Assembly (NCBI GenBank): GCA_028571685.1
Contig: CM053146.1
Span: 110,893,431 to 110,957,430 of the forward strand
DNA length: 64,000 nt
From: Heterohyrax brucei
Taxonomy: Eukaryota > Chordata > Mammalia > Hyracoidea > Procaviidae
Direction of reading: 5' to 3'
The notes beneath the pieces are model-generated. The model was not told where the DNA came from. It made no database searches and was given only the letters and a program-made list of their open reading frames with translations. Below are positions 12,163-25,095 of the stretch, one piece after another. Numbering within the stretch: position 1 is the stretch's first letter; each line of letters begins with the position of its first letter. The position numbers and the translations under genes are program-made.

Positions 12163-12584
12163 CTTTATATTTTAGAACGACATACTACTCAAAACTCTAC
12201 TCAGTTAGGGAAGGCTTGAAAGTCAATCACAGCTTTAATATGGAAAGAAGCAATCCAGTGATCATCATGAAATCTATGGTGCCATCATAGTAAAAAGAGG
12301 GATGTACTACAGTCATTATAGTCCTTCGAGATGGAGAGGAAGATGATAAGACTGGTAGTAATTAAAATTGGGTTTATATGTAGTTTATTAAGGGGGATTA
12401 TAGGGACAGCTGTAAAGCACAACAAAGATGTATCATATCATTTCAAGAAACGTAACACAGGAGTCTCAACAACTACAAAACCAGCTCTGAAAAAGGTGAA
12501 AAATCAACTCACAAAAAAGAATGTCCCAGAACAGACTAATAAGAACAACAGAGAAAACATCAACATAAAAATAAACATATCACA

Positions 12585-15500
12585 ATGGCAGCAGTGAACA
12601 CATACCTATCAATAATTACATTGAATGTAAATGGACTGAACGCTCCAGTAAAGAGACATCGAGTGATGGCTTAGATCAAAAGACATGACCCATCCATATG
12701 TGGTCTACAAGAAACTTACTTGAGACCTAAAGATAGGAACAAACTGAAAATTAAAGGATGGAAGAATATATATCAAGCTAACAATGAACAAAGAAGAGCA
12801 GGGGTAGCAATTCTAATCTCAGACAAAATCAATTTTAATGTCAAATCCACCATTGTGGACAAAGATTGACACTATTATTGCTGAAAGGTTCAGTACATAG
12901 GCAACACTTAACTATATTAAATATTTATGCACCTAATATCAGAGCACCTAAATATGTCGAAGAAACACTGACCACACTCAAAAGAGAGTTAGATGACTCC
13001 ACTATAATAGTGGGAGACTTCAACACTCCACTCTCAATGCTGGACAGATCATCTAGAAAAAAACTCAATAAAGATACAGAAGACCTCATTGCCACAATTA
13101 ACCAATTAAACCTCATTGATATATACAGAACTTTCCACCCATCAGCAGACAACTACACCTGCTTCTTCAGTGCACATGGAACATTCTCCAGAATTGACCA
13201 TGTGTTAGGACATAATGCAATTCTCAACAAAATCCATACCACTGAATTACTGCAAAGCATCTTCTCAGATCATAAAGCCATAAAAGTCGAAATCAACAGC
13301 ATAAAAAACATAGATAGAAAGTGGAACTCTTGGAAACTGAACAACATCTTGCTCAAAAAAACATGAGTTATAGAAGAAATCAAGGATGAAATAAAGACAC
13401 TCATGGCTTCCAATGAGAATGAAAACACTTCGTACTAGAACCTATGGGATACAGACAAAGCAGTGTTCAGTGGTCTGTTTATCTCCATAAATGCACACAT
13501 CTGGATGGAAGAAAGAAACCAAATCAAGGAACTAACCCTACAGCTTTAACAAGTAGAGAGAGAACAACAGAGGAACCCCTCAGGCACTAGACGAAACCAG
13601 ATCATAAAGATTAGAGCAGAGTTAAATGAATTAGAGAATAGAAAAACAATTGAAAAAGTTGAAAAGGCCAAAAGCTGGTTTTTTGAAAAGATCAACAAAA
13701 TTGACAAACCACTAGCTAAATTTGCTAAAGAAAATCAGGAAAGGAAACAAATAACCCAAATTAGAAATGAGAGGCAAGTGGTCACAACAGATGGAACAGA
13801 AATCAAAAATATCAGAATACTATGAAAGACTGTACTCTAACAAATTTGAAAACCTAGAGGAAATGGACAAATTTCATGACTCATACCACCTACCCAAATT
13901 ATCACAAAGTGAAGCAGAACAACTTAATAAACCCATCACAAAGGAAGAGATTGAAAAGGTCATCAAATCAAAGTCTGGGCTCAGATGGCTTCACTGCAGA
14001 ATTCTACCAAGCTTTTAGAGAAGAGTTATCTTCAATACTACTGAGACTATTTCACAGCATAGAACTGGATGGAGTACTTCCAAACTCATTCTATGAAGCC
14101 AGTATAACCCTGATACCAAAGCCAGGGAAAGATTCAAAAAAGAAGGAGAACTACAGACCACTATCATTCATGAATCTAGATACAAAAATCTTCAACAAAA
14201 TTCTTGCCAATAGAATACAACAACATATCAAAAAAACAATCCATCCTGACCAAGTTGGATTCATACTAGGGATGCAAAGCTAGTTCAACATCAGAAAAAC
14301 AATTAATGTGATTAACCACATAAATGACACAAAAGACAAGAATTACCCGATTTTGTCCATTGATGCAGAAAAGGCATTTGATAAAGTCCAACATCCATTC
14401 ATGCTAAAAACTCTTAGCAAAATAGGCACAGACGGAAAATTCCTCAACTCAGTAAGGGCCATTTATACAAAGCCAATTGCCTACATCATCTGAATGGAGA
14501 GAGACTGAAAGAATTTCCCCTGAGAACAGGAACTAGACAAGGATGCCCACTCTCACCTCTCTTATTCAACATTGTACTAGAAGCTCTAGCCAGAGCAATT
14601 AGAAAAGACCAAGAAATAAAGGGCACCTGCAACGGCAAAGAAGAAGTCAAAATCTCCCTGTTTGCAGATGATATGATTGTATATGCAGAGAATCCCAGAG
14701 AATCTATAAGTAAACTACTCAAACTGATAGAAGAGTTTGGCAAAGTCTCAGGATACAAGAGAAACATAATCAGTAAGGAATCCTAATCAGTAGGATTCCT
14801 TTATACCAACAACGAGACTGTCAATGAAGAAATCATCAAACCAATACCATTTACTATAGCCCCTAAGAAGATAAAGTACCTAGGAATTCATCTAACCAGA
14901 GAAATAACAGACCTTTACAAAGAGAACTAAAGCCCTTACTACAAGACACTAAAAGAGATTTAGACAAATGGGAAAACATACCCTGCTCATGCATAGGAAG
15001 ACTTAACATTGTGAAAATGTCTATTTTACCCAAAGCAATCTACTTACATAATGCAATCCCAATACAAGTTCCAACATGATTTTTTAATGAGATGGAGAAA
15101 GAAATCACCAATTTTGTTTGGAAAGGGAAGAAGCCCCGGATAAGTAAAGTACTACTAAAGAAGAAGAACACACTGGGAGGCCTCTGATTACCCGACCTTA
15201 GAACATACTACACTGTCACAGTCGTCAAAACAGCCTGGTACTGGTACAAGAACAGACAGATCAATCAGTGGAACAGAATTGAGACCCCAGAGATGACACC
15301 ATCTGCTTATGAACAGCTGATATTTGACAAAGGCCCCAAGACATTAAACTGGGGTAAAAGCAGTATCTTCAACAAACGCTGCTGGAAAAATTGGATATCC
15401 ATCTGCAAGAAACTGAAACAAGATCCATATCTTACACCTTATACAAAAACCAAATCCAACTGGATAAAAGACCTAAATATCAAACCTAAAACGATAAAGC

Positions 15501-16357
15501 TCATCCAAGAAAAGATAGGAACAACAATGGAAGTTTTAATACAGAATGTGGACAGACTCCAAAATCTGTCAGAAAAACCACAATCAACAGAAGAGAAAAT
15601 AGATAAATGGGAACTATTAAGAATCAAACGCTTTTGCTCATCCAAAGACTTTACGGACAGAATTAAAAGAACACCTACAGAATGAGGAAAAATATTTGGA
15701 AACTCTATGTCAGACCAATGCCTGATCTCCATAATCTATAAGATACTACAAAATATCAATAAGAAAAGATAAATCATCCAATTAAGTGATGGGCAAAGGA
15801 GATGGACAGACATTTCTCTAAAGAGGAGATCCAGGCAGCCAAAAAACACACACGGACATGTTCATGATCTTCAGTTATTAAAGAAATTCAAATCAAGAGT
15901 ACAATGAGATACCATCTCACCCCAACAAGGTTGGCCGTGATCCGAAATCACAAAACAACAAATGCTGGAGAGGCTGTGGAGAAAGTGGAACCCTCCTACA
16001 CTGTTGGTGGGGTTGCAAAATGGTCCAGCCTCTTTGGAAAGCAGTCTGGCGCTTCCTTAAAAAATGGATATTGATATACCATTTGACCCTGTAATTCCAC
16101 TACTTGGGATATATCCTACACAATCAAGGCCTTTCACACCAATGGACACATGCACAAGAATGTTTATTGTAGCACAGTCCACGATAGCGAAAAGATGGAA
16201 TCAACCCAGATGCCCAACAACACAGGAATGGATAGGTAAACTATGGTATATATACTCAATGGAGCACTACACAATGATGAAAAATAATGATGATTCCAGT
16301 GAGCATCTCCTAACCTGGTTTCAACTGGAAGACATTATGTTGAGTGAAAGTAGTTAG
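12585..16357 (+). pseudogene. L1-C ORF2 (endonuclease-reverse transcriptase), full length but broken
   Basis: ATG at 12585 starts MAAVNTYLSIITLNVNGLN, the L1 endonuclease N-terminus. The endonuclease frame 12866-13366 shows the 'GDFNTPLS' and 'SDHKAI' catalytic blocks. RT follows at about 13870-14770, with '[15 protein letters not shown]' near 14355-14400 and the catalytic 'FADD' box at about 14658-14670. The C-terminal part lies at 15293-15685 and 16064-16357 ([19 protein letters not shown], stop 16355-16357). In-frame stops occur at 12672, 14281, 14491 and 15187, among others, with several frameshifts. All domains are present, so L1-C was once a full-length element; it cannot encode protein now. 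Confidence 0.88.
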
Positions 16358-17404
16358 CAACAAAAGGACACATATTGTATGAGACCTCCATGATAAGATC
16401 TCAAAAACAGACTTGTATATAGAAGAAAAGACTCTTTGACAGCTGCAAGGGACGGGGTAGGGAGGGTAAGGGGGCAGAGGGTTTAGGTTAGATAGCTGCT
16501 AGAAATCTGTTTGGGTGAAATTGGTGATAGTACACACTAGAAACAAGAGCAATATTAAGTGGACTTCAGCATAACTTGAATACTCCTTCCATCTTAACCC
16601 AATATTGCAAGGACAGAGTAGCTGGGGTAGGGGGCAGGGGACCATGGTCTTAGGCGAATTCCAGGCCAATTGGCACAACTAGTGTTTTGCTAAGAGGGCT
16701 CGCTACATCCCATATTGGTGAGGGACATCTGGGGTCTTAAAAGCTGCCAAGCTGCCATCCGAGGGCACAGCAAATGGTCCCAACTCAGCAGGAACAGATG
16801 CTCACCAAGGACCAAAATGACATGGGGTAAATACAACCCAGAAGATAGAGAGACTCACATGAGTGGGTGCCTACATTGATTTGGGACCAGAAGAACTGGA
16901 TGGTGCCCGGCCACCACCAGTGATAGTTGCACTGGAGCTCACTAGGTTGAGTCTAACTGGCAACACAAGAATAAAAAGGGGTGCATCCTGAGATCTCCAC
17001 TAAAAGTCCTCAATTGATGGTCCAGCAGTTTCAGGGTTCCCCTGGGGGCACGGCCCCTGGCCCTGATGCTGCCCTTGCCCATAAATCATAACGAAGCTCC
17101 ACTCTTCAGACATGAATGGATTGGACTTGGTGATGCAGAGTGACCATATATCGGATGCACTTTATGGTTCTACACATCTATAGGATATCATTCTGCTGAC
17201 CTCTGGCTGGTGGAGGGAGAGTGGGTGGAGGGGAGGGGAAAGGAGACTGTTGGGAGGATGAGACATGTATGGAGCAGAGGGGAATAGTGAGCTGTCACCA
17301 GACAAGGATAGCAGTGGAAGCTGCACATAGGTGGGCATGTAAATTTATACAGGAATGTACATTTGCACTCAGTCATATTAAATACATAAATAAAATAAAA
17401 AAGA
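16358..17404 (+). repeat. L1-C 3' UTR and A-rich tail
   Basis: About 1 kb with 'ctggggtcttaaaagctgcc', 'ggtgcccggccaccaccagt', 'ttcccctgggggcacggccc', and a G-rich stretch at 17205-17260 ('gggagagtgggtggagggg'). It ends in A-rich sequence at 17385-17404. A G-rich 3' UTR segment is a general L1 property. After this point the sequence returns to L1-A. Confidence 0.85.
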
Positions 17405-18656
17405 AAACATGAAGTCTCAGCGAATAGAAAACCAGCAACAGTGAAAAATATAGACATAAAACACATAAAAATGACTCAGCACAGAAAGTTCAGTGTAACA
17501 AAGGAAATGTCAACAATGCACACAAAAGCATCCAAATGACAGCACTAAATGCATGCCTATCAACAGTTACACTGAATGTAAATGGATTACAAGCACCAAT
17601 CAACAGATAGAGAGTGGCAGAGTGGATAAGCAAACACAATAGATCTACATGCTTCCTAGAAGAATCACAACTTCAAGATCCAAAGTAAGACTCAAAGGAT
17701 GGAAAAAGCACATAAAACAAACAATGTCAGAAAAAGAATGGGTGTGGCAAAAAATAATTTGTCATAAATTAGCCTTTAAAGTAGAATTCACCACAAAGGA
17801 TAAGGAAGAGCACTATATAATGACTAAAGGGTCAATACTTCAGCAGGACATAACCATAGTAAATATTTTTCCACCCAATGATAAGGTTCATAAATGCATA
17901 AAATGAACGCCAACAGTATTAAAAACAGAATTAGACAGCTCCACAATAAGAGTAGGAGATTTCAACATACTTTTGGAAAAGGACAGAACATCTAGAAAGA
18001 TACTCAATAAAGACATGGAACATTTAAATGCCACAATCAAACAACTTGACCTCATAGACATATACAGAACACTCTACCCAATAGCAGCCAAATATATTTT
18101 TTTCTCAAATGCACATGGAACATTCTGTAGACTAGACCATATATTAGGCCATTAAGGAACCATTAACAAAATTCAAAGCACTGAAATATTGGAAAGCATC
18201 TTTTCAGATCATAAAGCCATAAAAGTAGAAGTCAACAGAAAAAAACAAGGGAAAAAAAAATGAAACACATGGAAATTCAACAATGCCTTACTCAAAAACC
18301 ACTGGGTTCTAGACTATCAAGGGTGGAAAAAAATAATTTCATAGAATCAAAAGAGGACAGAAATACATTCTACCAGAACTTTGAGACATAGCAAAGACAG
18401 TGCTCAACTGTCAGTTTATTTCAATAAACGCACACATCCAAAAAAGAAGAGGCCAAATCAAAACATTAACACTATAACTTGAACAAGCAGAAAGAGAGCA
18501 GAAAAAGGAAACCTGCAGACACCAGAAGAAAGCAAGTAATAAAAATCAGAGTAGGACTAAATGAATTAGAGAATAGAAAAATGATTGAAAGCATTAACAA
18601 GACCAAAAGCTGGTGCTTTGAAAAGATCAACAAAATTGACAAACCACTGGTCAAAC

Positions 18657-18712
18657 TGCCCCTAGGGTCACCATGAGTCGGATCCGACTCGATGACACTT
18701 GGCTTTGGCTGG
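18657..18712 (+). repeat. 5'-truncated AfroSINE in L1-A
   Basis: Only the AfroSINE 3' end is present ('ccatgagtcggatccgactc' and then a 'ttggctttggctgg' tail). It is flanked by a perfect 10-bp duplication 'ctggtcaaac' at 18647-18656 and 18713-18722, so this is a genuine truncated insertion. Confidence 0.88.
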
Positions 18713-19452
18713 CTGGTCAAACCAACAAAAGATAAACAGTAGAGGAAGCAACTTACCCAAACAAGAAATGAGACCAGTGATATCACAACAGACCCAACTG
18801 AAATTTAAAAAAAGGTAACAGAATCCTATGAAAAATTGTACTTTAACAAATTTGGAAACCCAGAGGAAGTGAACAAATTTCTAGAAATACACTACTTACC
18901 TAAACAAACACAGAGGCATAACAATTAAATAAATCCATCTGAAAAGCAGAGGTTAAAAAGATAATTAAAAAAACATTCCCAATCAAAAAAAGCCTTGGCC
19001 CTGAGGGCTTCACTGGATAATTCTGCCAAAATTTCAGAGAAGGTATCTCAGAGTATACAAAAGGACAGAATACTCTAAAACTCATTCTAAGATGCCAGCA
19101 TAACCCTTATAACAAAACCAGGTAAAGAAAGCACAAAAAAGGGAAAATTACAGACCAATATCTCTCATGAACTTAGATGCAAAAATCCTCCACAAAATTC
19201 TAGCAACAGAATTCATTAATATATCAAAAGAAACCTATTCACCATCACCAAGTAGGATTCATGCTAGGGATGTAGTGATAGTTAAACATTAGACAAACAA
19301 TCAATGATAATCAACCACACATAAAACAAAAGACAAGAATCACACGATTCTATCAATTGATGCAGAAAATGCATTTTATAAAGACCAACATCCATTCATG
19401 TTAAAAACTCTCAATAAAATAGGGAAAGAAGGGAAATTCATCAGCATAATAA

Positions 19453-19582
19453 AGGGTATGTCTACTAACTGAAAGGTCAGCAGTTCAAATCTGCCAGATG
19501 CTCCTTGGAAACTCTATGGGGCAGTTTTACTCTGGCCTCTAGACCTGCTATGAGGCCTGACTCGATGGCAGTGGGTTTTCAT
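19453..19582 (+). repeat. AfroSINE in L1-A ORF2
   Basis: Sense AfroSINE lacking the first bases of its tRNA-like head: 'ggtcagcagttcaaatctgc', 'tgctccttggaaactctatg', tail 'ggcctgactcgatggcagtg'. It interrupts the RT region of L1-A. No clean target duplication is visible. Confidence 0.85.
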
Positions 19583-20834
19583 AAAAAGCCAATAGCCAAC
19601 ATGATCCTAAATGGAGAGTCTAAAAGCATTCCCCTTCAGAGCAGGAACCAGACAAGATGCCCTTTATTCCCACTTTTATTCAATCATTGTGCTGGAGGTT
19701 TAAGACAGAGCAATTAGGCTAGAAAAAGAAATAAAAGGCATCCAAGTTGGTAAGGAAGAAGTAAAAATATCTCTATTTGCAGATGATATGATCTTAGAAA
19801 GAAAACCCTAAAGAATCCACCAAAAAACTACTGGAACTAATACAAGAGTTCAGCAAAGTATCAGAATACGACATAAACACATATAATAAATCAGTTGGAT
19901 CTCTTCATATCAACAAACAGATCATCACAGAGTAAATCACCAAATCATTACCATTTACGATAGACCCCGAAGAAGACAAAATACCTATGAATAAATCTAA
20001 CCAGAGATGGAAAAGACCTATACAAAGAAAATTACATGACTCTACTGCAAGAAAACAAAAGAGACCTACATAAGTGGAGAAACCTACCTTGCTCATGGAT
20101 AGGAAGATTAAACATTGTGAAAATTATTGTTCTAGCCAAAGCGATCTATAGATACAATGTAATCCCAATAAAAACTCCAATGACATTTTTTAATGATATA
20201 GACAAAACAAAACTACAATCAATAAATAAGGAAAGTAAATACTGAATGTCTCCCAAACCACAGACAATACCAAAACACATTTTTAAAAAAGAAAACAAAT
20301 GAACAGAACAGAATGGGATGGTTCCAATTGGTGTTCAAAATAAAATGCCAGATGATCTCCTAGTAGAAGAAAAGGCACTGGAAATACCTGATAGGGAATT
20401 CAAAGCTAAAATTCAGTGTTATCCAAGAGATGACTGAAAAAGTAGATGAAAATAGGGGAGAAAAGACAAAATCATACAAAAGACAGGCAAAACAATGGAA
20501 TAAATAATGAAAATAATACAGGAACAGAATGCCAAAAGAGACGCAAAACTAGAAATCACACAAAAAGAAAAACTAGAAATCTAAAACATAAACAACAAAA
20601 TTTCAGAAATGGACAGTGTCAGAGGAGGTTTGAGGAGTAGGTTTGAAAAGGCAGAAGACAGAATCAGCAAAATTAAAGACAAATTCTTGGAAACCATTTT
20701 GTTTGAGGAAAAATCAGAGAAGAGAAAAATGAAGGAATCTTGAGAACAATGTGGGATACAATCAAAAACAAAAATGTAGAAGCGATTGGACCTCTAGAAC
20801 AGGAAGAGAAAACTGAAATCCAAGAAAGGAGAAA

Positions 20835-21316
20835 ATGGATTGAATTGTGTCCCCCCCCCCAAAGGTGTGTAGCCATTTGGCTAGGCCATGATTTTCAGTA
20901 TCGTGTGATTTTCCCACATGTTGTAAATCCTGCCTCTATAATGTTAATGAGGGAGGATGGATGATATTTGTGTTAGTGGAGGCAGGACTCAATCTGTAAG
21001 ACTGTATTGTGCCTTGAGTCAATTTCTTGGAATCTAAAGGAAAGGGAAGCAAGCAGAGACTGGGGGACCTCATACCATCAGGAAAGAAGCAGTACCAGGA
21101 GCTGAGTATATCCTCTCAACCTGGGGTCCCTGCATCTGAGAAGCTCCTAGTCAAGTGGAAGATTGATGAAAACAGCCAACAGAGGAAAACTTTCCCTGGA
21201 GCTGATGCCCTGAATTTGGACTTTTAGCCTACTCTTCTGTAAGAAAATTAATTTTTATTTGTTAAAGTTACTCAGTTGTAGTATTTCTGTTACAGCATCA
21301 CTAGATGACTAAGACA
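20835..21316 (+). mobile_element. MaLR/ERVL-type LTR (type A)
   Basis: It starts near 'tggattgaattgtgtccccc' and ends 'ctagatgactaagaca' (21316). The body has the shared blocks 'ttggctaggccatgatt', 'gcaggactcaatctgtaaga' and 'ctgaatttggacttttagcc'. The 5' bases are mutated, so the left edge is approximate and no target duplication can be read. Confidence 0.8.
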
Positions 21317-21319
21317 GGA

Positions 21320-21821
21320 TGTCATGGTTGGAATTGTGTCCCCCCAAAAATGTGTGCAGCCACGTGGCTGGGATATGGTTCCCAGTATCTTGGGACTGTT
21401 CTCCATTGTGTGGTTTTGCTAACCTGTATGTTAAAGGATTAGGGTGGGGCTGTGAATTCCTGCTGTGTGGGGAGTTTCCCTGGAGTATGGCTTGCCCCAC
21501 CCTTAATGCTTTTAGCTTGCAAGGAATAAAAGGAAAAAGAAACAAAGGACAATTTGAGAACCTTGCTACCATCAAGCAAGCAGCACCGGGAGCAGAGCGC
21601 GTCCTTCAGACCAGAGGTTCTTGCGTGAGGACGCTCCCTGGACAAAGACTGATGCAATACCGGACTTTCCTCCAGAGCCGATAAGGAGAAAGTCTTTTTC
21701 TGGAGCGGACACCCTGAATATGGACTTGCAACCTACCAGACTGTGTAAGAATAAATCTTTCTTTGTTAAAGTCATCCACTCTGTGGTATTTCTGTTAGAG
21801 CAGCCCTAGCTGACTAAAACA
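21320..21821 (+). mobile_element. solo LTR (type B) nested at the end of another LTR
   Basis: It starts TGTCATGG at 21320 and ends CTAAAACA at 21821 (502 bp). The 5-bp target duplication 'cagga' is perfect at 21315-21319 and 21822-21826; its first two bases are the last two of the upstream type A LTR. So this LTR inserted across the 3' end of the older one. A near copy lies at 36353-36852. Confidence 0.92.
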
Positions 21822-22811
21822 CAGGATCACTGAAGAATTATAACAAAAAACTTCCCTAATATCATGAAAGGTGAAAGGCTGACCATCTGCAAAGCTCAAT
21901 AAATCCCATATAGAAGAGATCCCAAAAGAAAAATCACCAATACATATCATAATCATACTCATTATAACCAAACTCAGAGAAACAAACTCAAGAGTAGCTT
22001 GAGAAAAGCAAAAAGTCACATAAAGAGGAGAAACAATAAGACTAAGCTCTGATCAACTGACAGAAACCACATAGGCAAGAAGGCAATGGGAAAATATACT
22101 TAAAACCTTGAAAGAAAGAAACTGCCAACCCAAAATAATGTATTCTACAAATCTCTCACTCAAATCGAATATGATAGCAGTATCAGGGCACTTTGAGATA
22201 AACAGAAATTAAGGGAACATATAAAAACCAAATGAAATTTACAAGAACTACTAAAGGAAGTCCTTTGGTTAGAGAACCAACAACATCAGACAATAGACTG
22301 AGTCTCTGAGGCAAAACTACATTAGCCACACACATACCTGAGAAATCAACTCTCCAACTCTCCAAGATTAATCAAAGCTAAAAGATCTACAACAGGGAAT
22401 CAGTAAATGAAAACAATGTCAGAACAATAAAAGAAGGAACAAACAGTGTAGGTATAGAACTCTCAAATGGAGAGGAAGTCAAGATAATACTAAGTAATAA
22501 AAGACTGGTTTACATTTAGCAAAATAAAAGTAAATTTCAAGGTAACTGCAAAAAAAGTTAACAAACTCACCCATCAAAATAAAGAAGAGAACAAAGTCTT
22601 AGTGAGCACAAAATTTACAAAAATGAAACAAAAACAAACCAACAGAAAAACATACACACACAAAAAGAATTCAACACAGGAAAGAGGAACAAAGAAAATG
22701 TCAGCAACACACACAAAAGGCACTACGAAGTGGCTGTATTATTACTCACACCTATCAATAATCACACTGAATGTAAATGGCCTAAATGTACCCAAAGGTT
22801 CCTCTTCATCT

Positions 22812-23565
22812 ATGAAATCTAGAATATAAGTTTTCTGCTTCCAAAGCTTCAATAGCAAAATAGGCACAACTTAGACATTTCTAATACCAATGGAAGAAAT
22901 TGCATAGAAAAAGGCATTAACAGACACCAAGCAAATTAGCAGAGCACATCACATTAGCCTTTGAGGCTTTGAAAATAATCTTCCATTCTCTGAGACTTTT
23001 TACCCAACAGCGCTGCTCTCCAGATTCTAGGTATTGGCCACACTCTAGATTCTGAATGGAGGTCCTTTGGCCCTGGGCTACAACTCTGCCTTCCAGGCCC
23101 AATGGGACAACAACACTGCTCCCTGGACTTTAGGTGCACCATTTTCCCAGTCCAACTGACTGGAGATCTTACCACCTTACCATGGCAGGCCCCTTCTTCT
23201 GCCCCTTGGACATGGCAGTCTTGCCCCCTCAGATCTGGGCAGCAGATCTGGCCCTATCCCACTAGCACTATGGATGGAAGTGAGTAGGTGAACATCTGAT
23301 TCTTTGAAACCGAGGAGGCTGTGGCCCCACTCTTTGAAGCCCTGGAGTCCACGGTTCCACCCTTAGAAACCCCTGAGGTCATGGCCATACCTTTTGAGAC
23401 TGAGGTAGCTCAGCTTCTTGTGCTCCTTGTCTCTTTAGCCTCTGCTTCCTGTGGTCTCTTGGCCCAGGCTTCAGGCCTGCCTCTGCCCTGAATCAGAAAG
23501 TGTTCCAAGGATCTGTAGCCCCTAACTCCCTCTGCTGGTTTCTTTCTTCTATATCTAAAGAGAGT
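22812..23565 (-). mobile_element. MaLR-like internal region, antisense fragment
   Basis: On the minus strand this matches the internal region of the complete element at 27289-28167: both contain blocks like 'gctgagctacctcagtctca', 'ggccctggaaggcagagttg', 'gattattttcaaagc' and 'gcaatttcttccattgg'. It has no long open frame, as is usual for non-autonomous MaLR elements. It is joined directly to part of its 5' LTR at 23566. Confidence 0.75.
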
Positions 23566-23751
23566 ACCTCAAGGCACAGTACAGTCTTACCCATTGAGTC
23601 CTGTCCCCCCAACACAGCTGCCACTCATCCTCCCTCACTAACATCATAGAGGCAGGGTTTACAGCATATAGAAACATCACATAATACCAGGAATCATGGC
23701 TTAGTGAAATGGAGACACACATTTTTGGGGGACGCAATTCAATCTATGACA
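23566..23751 (-). mobile_element. truncated 5' LTR (type A) of the same MaLR-like fragment
   Basis: The plus strand ends 'cgcaattcaatctatgaca', the complement of the LTR start (TGTCATAGATTG). Only about the first 186 bp of the LTR are present; the sequence then passes into internal-region sequence, so the LTR 3' part and the start of the internal region were lost. Confidence 0.78.
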
Positions 23752-24317
23752 TATAACAACTAAAAGGACAATCCATCTTGAAGACATAACCATAATAAAC
23801 ATCTATGTAACCAGTGACAGGGTTCCAAAACATGCAACAAACCTTAACTGTACTAAAAAGAAAATTGACTGCTCCACAATAATAGGAGACTTCAAACACG
23901 CCACTCTTAATAAAGGACGGAACATTTAGAAAGTAACTCAGCAAAAATACAGAAGATCTAAAGGCCACAATCAACCAACTTGACCTTAAAGACATATACA
24001 GTACATTCCAGACAACAAGAAATTACACCTTCTTTTCCAATGCACATGGAACATTCTCAAGAATAGACCACATCTTGGGCCACAAAGCAACACTCAACAA
24101 AATCCAAAACATTTGTAGATAATACAAAGCATCTTATCAGATCATAATGCTATAAAAGTAGAAATTAATAACAGGAAGAGCAAGGAAAAAAAATCATGTG
24201 GAAATTAAGTAACATTTTGCTTAAAAAGCATTGGATAATAGAAGAAATCAGTGATAGAATGAAAAAATTCCTAGAATCAAACAAGAATGAAAATACACTT
24301 AGTTATCTGATGTTATT

Positions 24318-24773
24318 CTGGGCACCAGCTCCAGGGAAGGCTTTCTCTATCTATCAGATCTGGGGGAAAGTCCTTGTTATCAGACATTTCCTGGCCCAGG
24401 AGCATCTCAACACAAGAAGCTCAGGTCCAAAGGACACACCCTGCTCCCAGTGCCAATTTTTTGGTGGTATGACATCCCCACCATTCTGCTTGCTTCCTGT
24501 TCCTTTTATCTCTTGTAAGATAACAGATGGTACAGGCCAAACCCCAGAGAAATTTCCTTTACATTGTTGGATCAGAGATACACATTTAGTAAGGGTCCAC
24601 ATAATCCTCTTGAACATAATCCAATCTTGCCCGATTCACCACAGGCAGATACTAGGGTGTACAACATACAGAAATATTACAATCACAAAATAGAGGACCA
24701 CCCCACAATACTGAGAATCATGGCCCAGACAAACTGCTACAAACATTTTGGGGGCTAAAAATTCAATCCATAA
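24318..24773 (-). mobile_element. 3'-truncated LTR (type A) in L1-D ORF2, antisense
   Basis: The plus strand ends 'aaaattcaatccataaca', the complement of the LTR 5' end. It contains the complement blocks 'caccagctccagggaaggct' and 'tttatctcttgtaagata'. The terminal bases at the left (the 3' end of the LTR) are missing. It interrupts L1-D endonuclease sequence. Confidence 0.78.
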
Positions 24774-25095
24774 CATCATCATACTAAAACTTCTAGGACA
24801 GAGCAAAGGCAGTGCTCAGATGTCAATTGATAGCAACAGATTCACATATCAAAAATGAAAGGGACAAAATCAAAACATTAGTTACACAACACAAACAAAT
24901 AGAAAGAGAACAGCAAAACAAGCCACAGGCACCAGGAAAAAGGAACTAATAGAGATCAGAACAGAAATAAGTGGAAAACCAGAATGGATCACAAAAACAA
25001 AAGATGGTTTTTTCAAAAGATCAACAAAATTGATATGACACTGGCCCAAGTGACGAAAGAAAAACAGGAGAGGAAGCAGATAAATCAAGTAAGAA

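Larger units (their letters stand above)
17405..20245 (+). pseudogene. L1-A resumed: spacer and ORF2, broken
   Basis: The spacer 'gtctcagcgaatagaaaacc' continues the L1-A sequence interrupted at 5211. ORF2 begins at ATG 17536 (MTALNACLSTVTLNVNGLQ). Endonuclease pieces are open at 17649-17906 and 17973-18155 (LIDIYRTLYPIAAKYIFFS). RT nucleotides follow at about 18950-19860, including the region encoding the FADD box near 19780. The element stops around 20245, before the C-terminal domain. Many stops and frameshifts, plus two AfroSINE insertions, disable it. It is more diverged than L1-B and L1-C, as a host older than its insertions should be. Confidence 0.82.
20246..25095 (+). pseudogene. L1-D, degraded ORF1 and ORF2 with LTR insertions
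   Basis: ORF1-like sequence at about 20300-20835 (Lys/Glu-rich, for example the frame from 20446) and 21827-22540 is split by two LTRs. ORF2 starts around 22740 ('aatcacactgaatgtaaatg' encodes the IITLNVNG motif) and is cut at about 22812 by a MaLR fragment. It resumes at 23752 in the endonuclease (coding the LKDIYSTF-like segment near 23985) and continues 24196-24317 and 24774-25095. The RT is absent. The endonuclease sequence between 22812 and 23752 is also missing, so that insertion was accompanied by a deletion. Non-functional. Confidence 0.7.

Noticed and set aside
11659-13366. Two open frames of 166-167 codons that could look like genes
   Set aside because: They are pieces of L1-C ORF1 and ORF2, interrupted by stops and frameshifts.
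24196-24693. 165-codon open frame on the plus strand
   Set aside because: It begins in L1-D ORF2 and runs into an antisense LTR; a chance fusion frame with no promoter or splice evidence.
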